Part shown: positions 25,817 through 34,427 of the stretch, one piece after another
Layout of the letters: each line of letters opens with the position of its first letter
Position numbering within the stretch: the first letter of the stretch is position 1
Origin: Affinibrenneria salicis
Lineage (GTDB): Bacteria; Pseudomonadota; Gammaproteobacteria; Enterobacterales; Enterobacteriaceae
Assembly: GCF_008710095.1 (NCBI RefSeq)
Contig: NZ_VYKJ01000009.1
Coordinates: 62,001 to 126,000, forward strand
Direction: 5' to 3'
DNA length: 64,000 nt
Notes under the pieces: generated by a model
Seen by the model: the letters and a program-made list of their open reading frames with translations, nothing else
The model's database searches: none
Told to the model about the DNA's origin: nothing
Position numbers and translations under genes: made by a program

Positions 25817-26784
25817 TATTTCATCACCGGCAACGATTGTAATACGCCAACCAAATATTTTCCCGATGTTAATACATTCCCAGGATTGCGCAAGGTTCCG
25901 CTAATACCGCTGCCGGCAAATGAGGCGCTGCTGGTAATCGCGTTAACCAATTGCTTACGCAGTTCGTTTTGCAGCGTTTCCGTGGGGAAACGTTTGGGAT
26001 AAATACCTGCCCGCATTGCCGCCTTAATCGCCTGATTGGAAATCCCTGGATTTTGATTGCGAATAATCGCTTCCGTCAGCCTGGCTCGCTCCTGTCGGCT
26101 GATGCCGCGCAACCACTCCATTACCCTGGCCGAAGAAGCTGATTTCATCGTTTTATAGGTGGCTAACGCTTCCTTGAGCGCGCCGCCCGCCGCCGCCAGC
26201 GAGACTACGTCCAGCACCGTTGACGTGGTGACATACCAATCCTGCGAATCCAGCCAGGCGATCGCTTCGGTGTTGCCGCTGCTGATGCGCGTCACCCGAT
26301 AGACGCCGTTGACGCATTGCGCCGCAGTCGCCACCGCGCCGGCGTACCCCAACGCGACAAGCGCGCCGCTGGCGCCGCCGGTAAAAGGCACGGCGACCCC
26401 GCCGCCAAACGCGACCAGCCCTGTCAGGATGGTCGCCCCGCACGATAACGCGGCGGAGGCGATCTCCGTGGCGACCGAAGACGCGGAAATGGCATCGGTT
26501 AAACTGTTCTCCGCGCTTTCGGCATTGGTAAGCGGGACCTTAGTGATAATCACGTGGGTAACTAACGACTGCTCCGGGTTGCTATAGCGACGTGAGGGCC
26601 GGACCAGGTATTTGACGGCGCCGTCGGCATAGATAATGCCGGCGCCGCGAAAATCCCGTGAGCAATCCAGCGCGGAGGCTAACTGCTGGAAGTTAATATC
26701 GGAACCGGAATGCATCCCGGTAAGACGGGCGAAATCATAATTCAGCATTCCCTGCTCGGGCGTGGCGGACCATAATGAACTCAT
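25816..26784 (-). CDS. Candidate pore-forming secreted effector (T6SS-like), unknown family
   Basis: A 322-residue protein with no signal peptide. The N-terminal about 90 residues form a soluble domain ('GAGIIYADGAVKYLVRPSRR' and 'SLVTHVIITKVPLTNAESAE'). Then comes a long Gly/Ala-rich hydrophobic stretch at about 108-155 (ASAALSCGATILTGLVAFGG, then VPFTGGASGALVALGYAGAV), a second hydrophobic stretch near 188-205, and a basic helical C-terminus. Soluble ends with internal membrane-inserting hairpins are typical of pore-forming antibacterial effectors. I recall similar proteins annotated in Serratia and Pseudomonas without firm function. A good AGGAAGGAA site precedes the start. No VgrG, Hcp or PAAR gene lies nearby, so it would be an orphan cargo. 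Toxin activity is inferred. Confidence 0.6.
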   Translation of the reverse strand: MSSLWSATPEQGMLNYDFARLTGMHSGSDINFQQLASALDCSRDFRGAGIIYADGAVKYLVRPSRRYSNPEQSLVTHVIITKVPLTNAESAENSLTDAISASSVATEIASAALSCGATILTGLVAFGGGVAVPFTGGASGALVALGYAGAVATAAQCVNGVYRVTRISSGNTEAIAWLDSQDWYVTTSTVLDVVSLAAAGGALKEALATYKTMKSASSARVMEWLRGISRQERARLTEAIIRNQNPGISNQAIKAAMRAGIYPKRFPTETLQNELRKQLVNAITSSASFAGSGISGTLRNPGNVLTSGKYLVGVLQSLPVMK

Positions 26785-27201
26785 CGTTTATTCCTTCCTG
26801 AATATAGTGAAATAATCAAGGCTATGGCTGATTTCCGGGAACAAGAACGTCGTCCCTGCTGGCTTTGAGCAACGATGAAAACAGGCAGCCGTAATCTTAC
26901 CTGCTGAACTGTATCGGGTAACAATTTGTGACATCAAGTGTCAGATTATTGTTAATCTCAAGAATAGGATTTATCCGAGCGGCGCGATTGCCCTCCTGCC
27001 CGACTAATAATAGATGTGGGCGAAACGTTGCGTTTTGACGCATACAATACGCCGGCGCCTGTTAACGGCGCGGCGTATTTATCAACCTTGTAGCGCAGTA
27101 TTGCCCGTCGGGAGCAGAGGCTGAACGCCGGCAACGGCTCGCGGCCAATGCCCTGCTCCCTATACCGGCGCGCCGCTTCGGGCGAATGCCCGCCCAATAC
27201 C
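26785..27201. other. Gene-free stretch between the effector and phytase-like genes
   Basis: 417 bp. The right part contains an imperfect GC-rich hairpin with arms AATACGCCGGCGCC and CGGCGCGGCGTATT (27047-27079). It lies about 120 bp past the stop of the phytase-like gene and could be its terminator, although the T-tract is poor. The left part, nearest 26785, is the likely promoter of the effector gene. A frame at 26958-27197 has no coding character that I can support. Confidence 0.4.
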
Positions 27202-28560
27202 CTACGGCCGCAGCAGATCTTTTACTTCCAGCAGGATCAATTCATTATCGTCCGCCTTATTCGGCAGACGACTGGATGAAAACGGAAAATTGTTATCATT
27301 GCCGACAATGATATGGCTGTCGTCCACGACATCCACATTCTCAATCGTCATGAACGGGAAGGTCAGCACGCCGTCATTTAACGGTTTACGCGCCAGATGA
27401 TGCGGATCCTGAATCTTCATCAGGTCGATAAACGCCTGTTTACGCACCGGCTGGCCCACATTGTCGTCGCCAAACTGAATCCGGTAGATACGTTTAAATT
27501 TAGCGACATTGCTAAAACAGTCGTCCTGTGCCACGCCCGGCGCGCAGGCCCGGTCCGCCGTTCCTTCCCCGTTATCGCGTTCGATCACCAGTCCCTGAGA
27601 ACCGTTAATCATATTAAAGTCGCCAATCGCATTCTGGTTGTTTTCCAGCACATATTTCCAGCTTCTTCCGGTCCAGGCCTGCTGCTGAATATCGAACTCA
27701 AGTACGCGCAGGTAGCGTTTACCGTCCAGATTTTCATACTGACCGCTCGCGGCATCCCATAGCGCGCCCTCCAGCAACGGATACAGTCGCCGTCCATCTT
27801 GCGACAGCGCCATGCCTTCGAATCCTTTGGAACGGGAGACCTGAAAATTCAGCTTGCCGTCGGGCGTTCCGGGCAGCGTAATCCAGGGATTATCCGGCGA
27901 AGAGAGGATTTCCCCCTCCGTCCGGGTGGCGAAGACAGCCTGAATCCGGCCATCCAGGTCGGCTTTAATCAGCCAGGGACCAAATTCATCGCCAATCCAC
28001 AGCGCGCCGCCGGCGAACTGAAAGCTCTCCGGGTCGAAGTCGCCACCGGTGAGATAACGCTGGTCGCTGCTTTCGTTCACAATATGGAACGGCACTTTTT
28101 TATCGGGATCGTGCAGAAAGATCGTTTTTAGACGCGTCAGCGTTCCCTTGCCGAAATCCACCGCGTAATGGTTGAGATACAGCATGGCGTCCGGGGAATT
28201 GGCCTTACTGCCGAAGCCGTTGTCGGTCAGGATCCAGTAGGTGCCGTCGTCCATTTTTTTAATGCCGGAATGGCCCTGCAGCGGCAAACCATTGAGCGGC
28301 AGCCCGACGCCGGTTGGGCGGCCGTCCGATGTCCCCGGCACGCTGCCCGCTTCGGTGACGCGTTTACCCGTGGTGTATTTACCGCTCAGCCGCATGTCGG
28401 ATGGCGCATCCGCGGGCGGGGCGATGATGGAATCGGCGGGCAGCAACGCGTGCCCGGCTAGAATAGCCGGCACTTGTTCGGCCTGGGCCAATACCGCGGA
28501 TTGTCCGCTGAGAAACAGGCCGAGCGCGAGCGCTATCTGACGAGAGGCGAAAACGGTCAT
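27202..28560 (-). CDS. Secreted esterase-like phytase-family protein
   Basis: A 452-residue exported protein with a signal peptide (MTVFASRQIALALGLFLSGQ..., cleavage near VLAQA). The body matches the 'esterase-like activity of phytase' beta-propeller-type family: 'GHSGIKKMDDGTYWILTDNG', 'GGDFDPESFQFAGGALWIGD', 'SRSKGFEGMALSQDGRRLYP' and, near the end, 'IENVDVVDDSHIIVGNDNNF'. The repeated acidic residues could hold calcium as in beta-propeller phytases. ATG 28560 with AGGAG upstream is the start that gives the signal peptide; the frame extends upstream without support. A PhoB-like box with a good -10 lies 190 bp upstream, so induction by phosphate starvation is likely. Substrate not established. 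Confidence 0.82.
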   Translation of the reverse strand: MTVFASRQIALALGLFLSGQSAVLAQAEQVPAILAGHALLPADSIIAPPADAPSDMRLSGKYTTGKRVTEAGSVPGTSDGRPTGVGLPLNGLPLQGHSGIKKMDDGTYWILTDNGFGSKANSPDAMLYLNHYAVDFGKGTLTRLKTIFLHDPDKKVPFHIVNESSDQRYLTGGDFDPESFQFAGGALWIGDEFGPWLIKADLDGRIQAVFATRTEGEILSSPDNPWITLPGTPDGKLNFQVSRSKGFEGMALSQDGRRLYPLLEGALWDAASGQYENLDGKRYLRVLEFDIQQQAWTGRSWKYVLENNQNAIGDFNMINGSQGLVIERDNGEGTADRACAPGVAQDDCFSNVAKFKRIYRIQFGDDNVGQPVRKQAFIDLMKIQDPHHLARKPLNDGVLTFPFMTIENVDVVDDSHIIVGNDNNFPFSSSRLPNKADDNELILLEVKDLLRP

Positions 28561-28571
28561 TGGCGAACTCC

Positions 28572-28712
28572 TGATATCCCCGTCGGATTTCAGAGAGCAG
28601 GAAAGCCGCGGCCGCTTGCGACTGACGACGAGCGCCGAAACAAGAAGGCATTGACGGCGGCCAGCGTGCCGGCTCGCCAACGCACCTGCAGCCTGAAGTA
28701 TGACGGGTATAG
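28572..28712. repeat. Dispersed palindromic element, copy 2
   Basis: The left end is about 28572-28600 (ATATCCCCGTCGGATTTCAG then AGAGCAGG). The right end 28679-28712 reads as the reverse complement of TATACCCGTCATACTTCAGG then CTGCAGGTGCG. It sits between a PhoB-like promoter and the start codon of the phytase-family gene, and so would be transcribed as part of its 5' UTR. Confidence 0.6.
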
Positions 28713-28733
28713 TGGTCTGTATAAGAAGACATC

Positions 28734-28767
28734 ACTATAAAAAGGCGGCGTGACAAAAAAATGACCG
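28734..28767 (-). promoter_or_regulatory. PhoB box and -10 element of the phytase-like gene
   Basis: On the minus strand CGGTCAT-TTTT-TTGTCAC (28750-28767) resembles two CTGTCAT repeats with a 4-bp spacer, the PhoB box. Ten bases further is TATAGT (28734-28739), a good -10, at the spacing normal for PhoB-dependent promoters. Confidence 0.6.
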
Positions 28768-28782
28768 GCTGCGCGACGGGCG

Positions 28783-29448
28783 TTATTTGCCGGTGCCGGG
28801 CTCTATCGGCGGTCGCCCGTGCTCCTGACGCCATTTATTGGTATCGCGCAGGCTATATACGCAGCCGCAATACTGCTGCTGATAAAAACCAATCGTTTTG
28901 ATCAGGGCGTCTTTGCGCACCGACAGACCGTTTTTACGCCAGTCCTGCGCCCAGTAACGCGTGGCGGGATAGCGCTCGGCCGCCTGCTGGCCGGCCAGCG
29001 TAACCTGGTTCAGATCCTTCCATCTGGAACTGGCCAGAGTGGTGGTGAATAGCGAGAAATCATGCTGCGCGGCATAGCGCGCCGTCACGTCCATACGCAG
29101 CGAGAAACAGCGCATGCAGCGCGCTCCGCGCTCGGGCTCATGGGCCAGTCCGCGGGTGGCCTCAAACCAGGCCTCCCGATCATAGTCCGCATCCACCCAT
29201 GCCAAACCCAGCGCTTCGGCAAAGCGCGACAGCTCATTTTTACGCACCTCATACTCCGCGCGCGGATGAATATTGGGGTTGTAATAAAAAAGCGTCGGGC
29301 GAATACCGTCGCGCAGGCAGGCTTCGATCATCGCCGAGGAACAGGGCGCGCAGCAACAGTGCATCAACACCGGGCCGATATCGTCGGGGAGCTGCAGCTT
29401 TTTGCCGGGGATCTGCGCATAATCCGCCGGCAGCGTTAACGTGGTCAT
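28783..29448 (-). CDS. queH: Epoxyqueuosine reductase QueH
   Basis: A 221-residue DUF208/QueH protein that performs the last step of queuosine tRNA modification, reducing epoxyqueuosine; it is an alternative to cobalamin-dependent QueG. Family cysteines are present: 'MHCCCAPCSSAMI' (CC at about 32-33, C36) near the N-terminus, 'GARCMRCFSLRM' (CxxC, about 108-111) in the middle, and 'QYCGCVYSLRDTNKW' near 196. They bind the iron-sulfur and metal centre. 'YNPNIHPRAEYEVRKNE' is also diagnostic. It is monocistronic, between two secreted phosphatase-type genes on the same strand, with no functional link to them that I can see. Confidence 0.92.
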   Translation of the reverse strand: MTTLTLPADYAQIPGKKLQLPDDIGPVLMHCCCAPCSSAMIEACLRDGIRPTLFYYNPNIHPRAEYEVRKNELSRFAEALGLAWVDADYDREAWFEATRGLAHEPERGARCMRCFSLRMDVTARYAAQHDFSLFTTTLASSRWKDLNQVTLAGQQAAERYPATRYWAQDWRKNGLSVRKDALIKTIGFYQQQYCGCVYSLRDTNKWRQEHGRPPIEPGTGK

Positions 29449-29528
29449 GATTACATCACTCTGTGCGACACATTTTCAGCTGCAGATAGTACACCATTTC
29501 GCCCGGACGGCCGAAAGGCATAACAGAA

Positions 29529-29559
29529 CGCCCCGCTACAGGCTGGCGGTAGCGGGGCG
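29529..29559 (-). terminator. Hairpin terminator after the acid phosphatase gene
   Basis: CGCCCCGCTAC and GTAGCGGGGCG form an 11-bp perfect stem with a 9-nt loop about 32 bp past the phosphatase stop. On the minus strand it is followed by the moderately T-rich TTCTGTTAT, so it is probably but not certainly an intrinsic terminator. Confidence 0.6.
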
Positions 29560-29590
29560 AGATTGGGTAAGATGAAGCGGGCGGAACGGC

Positions 29591-30868
29591 TTAGTGCCGC
29601 GCGGCCAGCACGGCGTCGTGCAGGTTCAGTCGCTGCCAGAAATTCTGCTCCCCCTGGCCGCCGGAAAGAGGGTAACCATCGGCCAGCGCCGTTTTCGCCA
29701 TCACCTGGCGGCGCTGCGCCGCACTGAGTCCGGGCAGCGCGGATTCCAGCAGGACTTCAGCCCCCTGAGGCACGGCCACCGGCTGCGAGGCGCCCGGCGT
29801 AGCCGGCAGATTGTAGGTCATCGTAAATTGATAGAACTGACGCATGGCGGGCGCGCTATAGGGGTCATCCTCGCCGGCGCTCCGCGCGCACTGAGCCAGG
29901 CTCATCCCGCACTCTTTCTCCAGCGCCTGACGCAGTTGCCCTTTCGCCTGTTCGAACAACGCGCGATAGCCGGCATCATTCAGATAATGCGCCACGTTGC
30001 GCTCCGCCACCATGCGCGACCCCATAACATCCAGCGGGTAGTGCACGCCCAGCACCACGCGTGAATAACCGTAACGGGCGCCGCGATCCACCAGTTCGAC
30101 ATAGCGTTCCGGCAGCATAACGGCCATCAGCAGCGCATCGGTATAGCCGGTATTGGTGTGTCCGCTCGGGAAGGCGCCGCCATCGGCGCTATAGGGTTGG
30201 TTATCCTGCACCACCGCGCTGTCAGGCACTAAATGGATCTGGTTGCCCTCCTGCAGAAACGGCCGCGCGTAGCTAAAATATTTTTTCGCCGCGCTGGTGC
30301 TCACTTCCGTCGCCTTAATCAGCGCAGCCGCTTCGCTCAGTTCGCCGTTGTTATAGGCGGTCAGAAAGGCTTTCCCCAAACGAGGCCCCATGGCGTCGGC
30401 CAGAAAATAGAGATAACCGATGCCTTCGGCGTCCACCAGCGCCTGCGTCCGTTGCCCCTGCGTGGCGTCCCGGTTAATCCGCGTGACCGTCGCCATATTT
30501 TGCGCCAGCAGCGCGGAGGGGAGACTCTGGAACGATTTCAACAGCGCGATGCCGGCCTGCTGATTGGCGTCCGGGGCAAAATCATAGTGGCTGGCCTGCA
30601 GCCACGCCTTATCGGCCAGATGCTGGCTTTGCCCGGCGTGCGCCAGCTGGTCGCGCGTCAACGTCGCCGCATCGCCCTTCAGCGTCTGACGCAGATCCTG
30701 AGCGATCGTCTGTTCCAGGGCAACAAACGTGGTACTGCCGCTGGCGGGCGTGGTGGTGTTCACCACCGCGCTCACCTGAGAGAAATCAACCGGCGTGGCC
30801 GCAACCACAGGCAGCGACAGCAGCGCACAAGACAACAGAGAGAGGGAAAAACGAATCGGGCAACGCAT
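29591..30868 (-). CDS. Secreted PAP2-family (class A-type) acid phosphatase
   Basis: A 425-residue periplasmic or secreted phosphatase with a signal peptide (residues 1-23, cleavage near VVA-ATP). The bacterial PAP2 catalytic motifs are complete: K-x6-RP in 'KKYFSYARPF' (about 195-204), PSGH in 'FPSGHTNTGY' (about 233-242), and SR-x5-H-x3-D in 'SRVVLGVHYPLD' (about 268-279). The central histidine serves as nucleophile in this family. At 425 residues it is longer than classical PhoC (about 250 aa), with an extra N-terminal helical region and a C-terminal tail, as in larger acid phosphatases of plant-associated enterobacteria. A PhoB-like box lies about 50 bp upstream of the ATG. Confidence 0.9.
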   Translation of the reverse strand: MRCPIRFSLSLLSCALLSLPVVAATPVDFSQVSAVVNTTTPASGSTTFVALEQTIAQDLRQTLKGDAATLTRDQLAHAGQSQHLADKAWLQASHYDFAPDANQQAGIALLKSFQSLPSALLAQNMATVTRINRDATQGQRTQALVDAEGIGYLYFLADAMGPRLGKAFLTAYNNGELSEAAALIKATEVSTSAAKKYFSYARPFLQEGNQIHLVPDSAVVQDNQPYSADGGAFPSGHTNTGYTDALLMAVMLPERYVELVDRGARYGYSRVVLGVHYPLDVMGSRMVAERNVAHYLNDAGYRALFEQAKGQLRQALEKECGMSLAQCARSAGEDDPYSAPAMRQFYQFTMTYNLPATPGASQPVAVPQGAEVLLESALPGLSAAQRRQVMAKTALADGYPLSGGQGEQNFWQRLNLHDAVLAARH

Positions 30869-30916
30869 GGCATAAGTCCTGACTAAAAAGTAGAGCCCCC
30901 AGGCTAGAACTCATTG

Positions 30917-30934
30917 ATGACGTTTTTATGTCAA
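30917..30934 (-). promoter_or_regulatory. Candidate PhoB box upstream of the acid phosphatase gene
   Basis: On the minus strand TTGACAT-AAAA-ACGTCAT gives two 7-bp half-repeats (each 5 of 7 matches to CTGTCAT) with the correct 4-bp AT spacer, about 49 bp before the start codon. The -10 that should follow (TAGCCT) is poor, so this site is weaker than the one upstream of the phytase-like gene. Confidence 0.45.
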
Positions 30935-31160
30935 AACACATTTTGCTACCGTTTTTCACAGCGGGTAATACTGACGTGAACCAGGTGTGTCCCGCAATTC
31001 ATTTTCGCTGACTGGCGATGAGAAAAATGCATTAATTTTGTTTGTTTTTTGATATTTTTTGTGCGTTTTTACTGCTGACTTCTGGCAGGGTTATGCGATT
31101 TTACATCGGTCAGATAATCACGGGACACCGCCTGGCGGCCGCCTTGCCGGGCGGCGCGCA

Positions 31161-31406
31161 TCAGGATTTGAGACGATAGATCGCCTCGCCGCAACGCCGG
31201 CCCGCCGGGCAGTGGCGACAGCCGGCCGTCGGGCACGCCGGCGGCGTCGAATCCACCCGCTCCACCCGGCCCTTCGCGGTAAGCCATTCCAGCATTGACT
31301 GTACCAGCGGCAGCGGCAGCGCTAAACGCTGGCTAAGCTGGCGAGCAGGCAGCCCGCCGTCATCCGCCAACGCCTCGCACAACTGCAACAAACCCGCGCC
31401 GGCCAT
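31161..31406 (-). CDS. feoC: FeoC, Fe-S winged-helix partner of the Feo transporter
   Basis: An 81-residue FeoC-like protein. The winged-helix part (about 1-50) has 'LLQLCEALADDGGLPARQLS' and 'PLVQSMLEWLTAKGRVERVD'. It is followed by a cysteine cluster 'CPTAGCRHCPAGRRC' (C-x4-C-x2-C-x5-C), which in FeoC binds an oxygen-sensitive iron-sulfur cluster. FeoC protects FeoB from proteolysis in related enterobacteria. The start ATG at 31406 overlaps the feoB stop by one base (TGATG), so translation is coupled; the frame continues upstream inside feoB but is not expected to be used. Last gene of feoABC. Confidence 0.88.
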   Translation of the reverse strand: MAGAGLLQLCEALADDGGLPARQLSQRLALPLPLVQSMLEWLTAKGRVERVDSTPPACPTAGCRHCPAGRRCGEAIYRLKS

Positions 31407-33715
31407 CAGCAGCAGTCCCCCTTCGGCCCGGCGCAACAGGACGCCGTTCCGCCGGCGCTCATATTCAACGTGACGCGGCTGCGGGCGTGGCGCAAGGCGA
31501 ATAAAATCAGCGCATTGAACAACAGCACGGTCAGAATAGCCGTCAGGCTATAGCGCGGATGCAGGCTAAAGGTCGCCGCCTGATAGAAGAGCGTCGCCAG
31601 CGAATAGGCGACATTGAGTCCCCACAGGATGGAAAAGGTCATCCAGCCGCGACCGGCCTCGCGCGCCATCGCCCCCATGACCGAAACGCAGGGCACATAG
31701 AGCAACACAAAAATCAGATAGCTGTAGGCGGCGACCGGCGAGCCGAATTTACTGCTCATGGTGCTCATCGAGCTGGCGCCCATTTCGCCATCGCCCTTGC
31801 TGGCTTCGATAGGGTTGGCGAGCACGCTCAGACTAAACGTATCCCGCAGACCGTTCCAGGTTTCGCTCAGCGCGCCGCCCAGTTGATCCAACAGGTTGAA
31901 CTGCGCGGGATCAAACGCCTCATGATTAATATGCTCGGCGGTATACAGCGTATTCAGCGTGCCGACCACCACCTCTTTCGCCATCGCGCCGGTAACCAGA
32001 CCCACGGTGGCCTGCCAGTTATCGCTGCGCACGCCAATGGGCTGCAGGAGCGGCGTCAACAGCCGGGAGACCGAAGCCAGCGCGGAGTCATTGATGCTGC
32101 TGACCGGTCGGCCGCTGAACGAGAAACTGTTCAGGCCGCCGATAAAAATGCTGGCGATAACGATCACCTTGCCGGCGCGCAGTACAAACCCTTTTAACCG
32201 CTGCCAGGTCTGCAGCAGCAGACTCTTCAGATGCGGCACGTGATAGATCGGCAGCTCCATCACAAACGGCGTCGCCTCGCCGCGCATAATGGTATATTTC
32301 AGCGCCAGTCCGGTGCAAACCGCGACCGCAATGCCCAGCATATAGAGTGAAAACACTACGCTGGCGCCGCCCTGGCCGAAGAAAGCGGCGGCGAATACCG
32401 CGAAAATCGCCAGCCGGGCGCCGCAGGACATAAAAGGCGCCATCAGAATGGTGATTAAACGCTCGCGCGGCGCGTCCAGCGTGCGGGCGGCCATAATCGA
32501 CGGCACATTACAGCCGAAGCCGACAATCAGCGGCACAAAGGATTTACCCGGCAGCCCCAGCGCCTGCATCAGACGGTCCATAACGAACGCCGCGCGCGCC
32601 ATGTAGCCGGAGTCCTCCAGCAGCGATAGAAACAGGTACATCATGCCGATCTGCGGCACCAGCGGCAGCACGGTGTTGATCCCGCCGCCCACGCCCTGCG
32701 CCAGAAAAATCGTCAGCCAGTCGGGGAAATGCAGGGTATAACCGAGCCACTGAATGCCCTGAATAAAGATCGCCGCGGAGCCAATATCGAACACCGGCTG
32801 CAGCGCGCCGCCGATATTGATCGCCAGCAAAAACATCAGGTACATCACCAGCAGGAAAATCGGCACGCCCAGCCAGCGGTTGAGAACGATGCTATCCAGC
32901 ACTTCCGTCAGATGATGCGGCAGCGCCTGCTGCACATTGCTGACCGCATCGCACAGGCTGGCGATGGCATGATAGCGGGCGTCGGCAATCAGCAGCGCCG
33001 CATCGCCCTCCGACTGCAAATCCTGTCTGGCCGCCGGCAACAGCGCAGCAGCCTGCCCGACCAGCGAGAGGCTATAGATATCCCCTTCCAGCATCTGTAA
33101 CGCCAACCAGCGCCGGCGATCTGGCGCCACCGGGTCAGGCATCGCTGCGCTTAGCCGTCCGGCCTGGCGCTCCAACGCCGGCGGATAGCTGACCAGCGTG
33201 CGCCGCGGGCTGGCAGGCGGCTGATCAATGGCCTGCTTCAGCCGATCCACGCCGTCGGCCCGGGTCGACACCATCGGGATCACCGGGCAGCCGAGACGCT
33301 CAGCCAGAGCATCGACGTCAATGTCGACATGCTGACTGCGGGCGATATCCACCATATTCAGCGCGACGATACAGGGCATGCCCAGCTCCAGCAGCTGCAG
33401 CGTCAGATAAAGGTTGCGTTCCAGGCTGGCGGCATCGACCACGTTAATGAACAGATCGGCGTCGCCGCTCAGAATATAGTGACAGGCGATCTGTTCATCC
33501 ACCGAGGTGAGCGCCGAAACCGTAGTCAGCGAATAGGTGCCAGGCAGATCGACCAGCGTAACCTGCGAGCAGGGCGTGGCGAACATCCCTTCCTTGCGTT
33601 CAACCGTGACGCCGGCCCAGTTGCCAACCCGCTGGCGTGAACCGGTAAGCTGATTAAACAGCGTGGTTTTGCCCGAATTCGGGTTGCCGATTAAGCCAAT
33701 AGTGAGTTTCTTCAT
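31406..33715 (-). CDS. feoB: Ferrous iron transporter B
   Basis: A 769-residue inner-membrane Fe(II) transporter (773 in E. coli). The N-terminal G-protein domain has G1 'GLIGNPNSGKTT' (about 7-18), G3 'LVDLPGTYSL' (about 53-62) and G4 'LNMVD' (about 119-123). A helical GDI region and the polytopic permease follow, with the Gate motifs 'FVPLIVGFGCNVPSIMAART' (Gate 1, with its conserved Cys) and 'YVPCVSVMGAM' (Gate 2), and 'MSCGARLAIFAVFA' between them. ATG 33715 starts at the G domain; an in-frame ATG at 33778 lies in the feoA-feoB gap and is not supported. feoA lies 70 bp upstream and feoC overlaps downstream. Confidence 0.96.
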   Translation of the reverse strand: MKKLTIGLIGNPNSGKTTLFNQLTGSRQRVGNWAGVTVERKEGMFATPCSQVTLVDLPGTYSLTTVSALTSVDEQIACHYILSGDADLFINVVDAASLERNLYLTLQLLELGMPCIVALNMVDIARSQHVDIDVDALAERLGCPVIPMVSTRADGVDRLKQAIDQPPASPRRTLVSYPPALERQAGRLSAAMPDPVAPDRRRWLALQMLEGDIYSLSLVGQAAALLPAARQDLQSEGDAALLIADARYHAIASLCDAVSNVQQALPHHLTEVLDSIVLNRWLGVPIFLLVMYLMFLLAINIGGALQPVFDIGSAAIFIQGIQWLGYTLHFPDWLTIFLAQGVGGGINTVLPLVPQIGMMYLFLSLLEDSGYMARAAFVMDRLMQALGLPGKSFVPLIVGFGCNVPSIMAARTLDAPRERLITILMAPFMSCGARLAIFAVFAAAFFGQGGASVVFSLYMLGIAVAVCTGLALKYTIMRGEATPFVMELPIYHVPHLKSLLLQTWQRLKGFVLRAGKVIVIASIFIGGLNSFSFSGRPVSSINDSALASVSRLLTPLLQPIGVRSDNWQATVGLVTGAMAKEVVVGTLNTLYTAEHINHEAFDPAQFNLLDQLGGALSETWNGLRDTFSLSVLANPIEASKGDGEMGASSMSTMSSKFGSPVAAYSYLIFVLLYVPCVSVMGAMAREAGRGWMTFSILWGLNVAYSLATLFYQAATFSLHPRYSLTAILTVLLFNALILFALRHARSRVTLNMSAGGTASCCAGPKGDCC

Positions 33716-33785
33716 AATCCAGCTTGTCTTCGTTGAATAACATAAAAACCGCGCGCTGACGCACGGAAAAACAGCCATCGCAGCC

Positions 33786-34010
33786 TTACGGCTGACGGTC
33801 CAGCAGCAGCAGGTCCAGATCCTTGCGGCGCAATACCAGACTGACGCGGCGGGTTTTGATTTCTATCGGATCGCCCAGCGGGGCCGTGCGCACGACTTCA
33901 AAGGAAGAGCCGGGCAGCATGCCGAGCGACAACAGTTTTTGACGGTAGGCGGGGCTGATCTCGCTGGCGAAACCGGCGATTTTGTATGTATGGCTGAGCA
34001 GAAAATTCAT
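33786..34010 (-). CDS. feoA: Ferrous iron transport protein A
   Basis: A 74-residue SH3-like FeoA domain protein, the same size as in E. coli (75 aa). Typical segments are '[20 protein letters not shown]', '[20 protein letters not shown]' and '[20 protein letters not shown]'. FeoA is a small cytosolic partner needed for FeoB-dependent iron uptake. It is the first gene of feoABC. The usual FNR site of enterobacterial feo promoters was not seen close upstream. A Fur-like box is about 270 bp away, suggesting a long leader or an insertion between promoter and gene. Confidence 0.93.
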   Translation of the reverse strand: MNFLLSHTYKIAGFASEISPAYRQKLLSLGMLPGSSFEVVRTAPLGDPIEIKTRRVSLVLRRKDLDLLLLDRQP

Positions 34011-34427
34011 ATTCCCTTCTTAAGATCTGGCGATGTTTCTGGCGCGATATCGCGCGCGACACGGCGAATGGCTCAGGTCGACGGGAACAAGAGTGGCGTA
34101 CGGGCCTAAAACCGAAATGTCAGGCGCTACCCCGCCGTCGGCCAGGCTACAGGCGTACGGCGTCCATTCAGACGCCCGGCGCAGAAAGGGATCGACAGGC
34201 AGCCAGGCCGACGCGCCGGCACCTAAAGGATGACGGGTATCTTTGGGGTATAGCGGGCGCGATATCTACGCGAATAACGATAGTAAGAATAATTATCGTG
34301 TTCAATACAAAAATAAGGTTATTGGTAACTGTTTGTTATGCTGAGGCGATTTCGGCATACCGGCGCGACAGCGGGCCGGCGCAGAGAAAAGCACCGTCGC
34401 CGCACGGCGACGGGCTGTCAGACGGGT
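34011..34427 (-). promoter_or_regulatory. feo upstream region with repeat-like segment
   Basis: A 417-bp gene-free stretch. The right part (34260-34330) is AT-rich and carries a Fur-like box. The left part (about 34030-34240) is GC-rich and ends in CACCTAAAGGATGACGGGTA (about 34220-34239), which resembles the right end of the dispersed palindromic element, so an insertion may have pushed the promoter away from feoA. The small plus-strand frame at 34033-34233 has no coding support. Confidence 0.5.
34279..34297. promoter_or_regulatory. Fur box upstream of feoABC
   Basis: GATAGTAAGAATAATTATC matches the 19-bp Fur consensus GATAATGATAATCATTATC at 15 of 19 positions. It fits iron repression of feoABC, as known in E. 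coli, though it is about 270 bp from the feoA start. Confidence 0.65.

Noticed and set aside
26958..27197. 79-residue minus-strand frame in the effector-phytase gap
   Set aside because: No family, arginine/serine-rich composition and overlap with a hairpin; no ribosome-binding site.
34033..34233. 66-residue plus-strand frame upstream of feoA
   Set aside because: Composition is typical of random GC-rich frames and it runs into repeat-like DNA and the feo control region.
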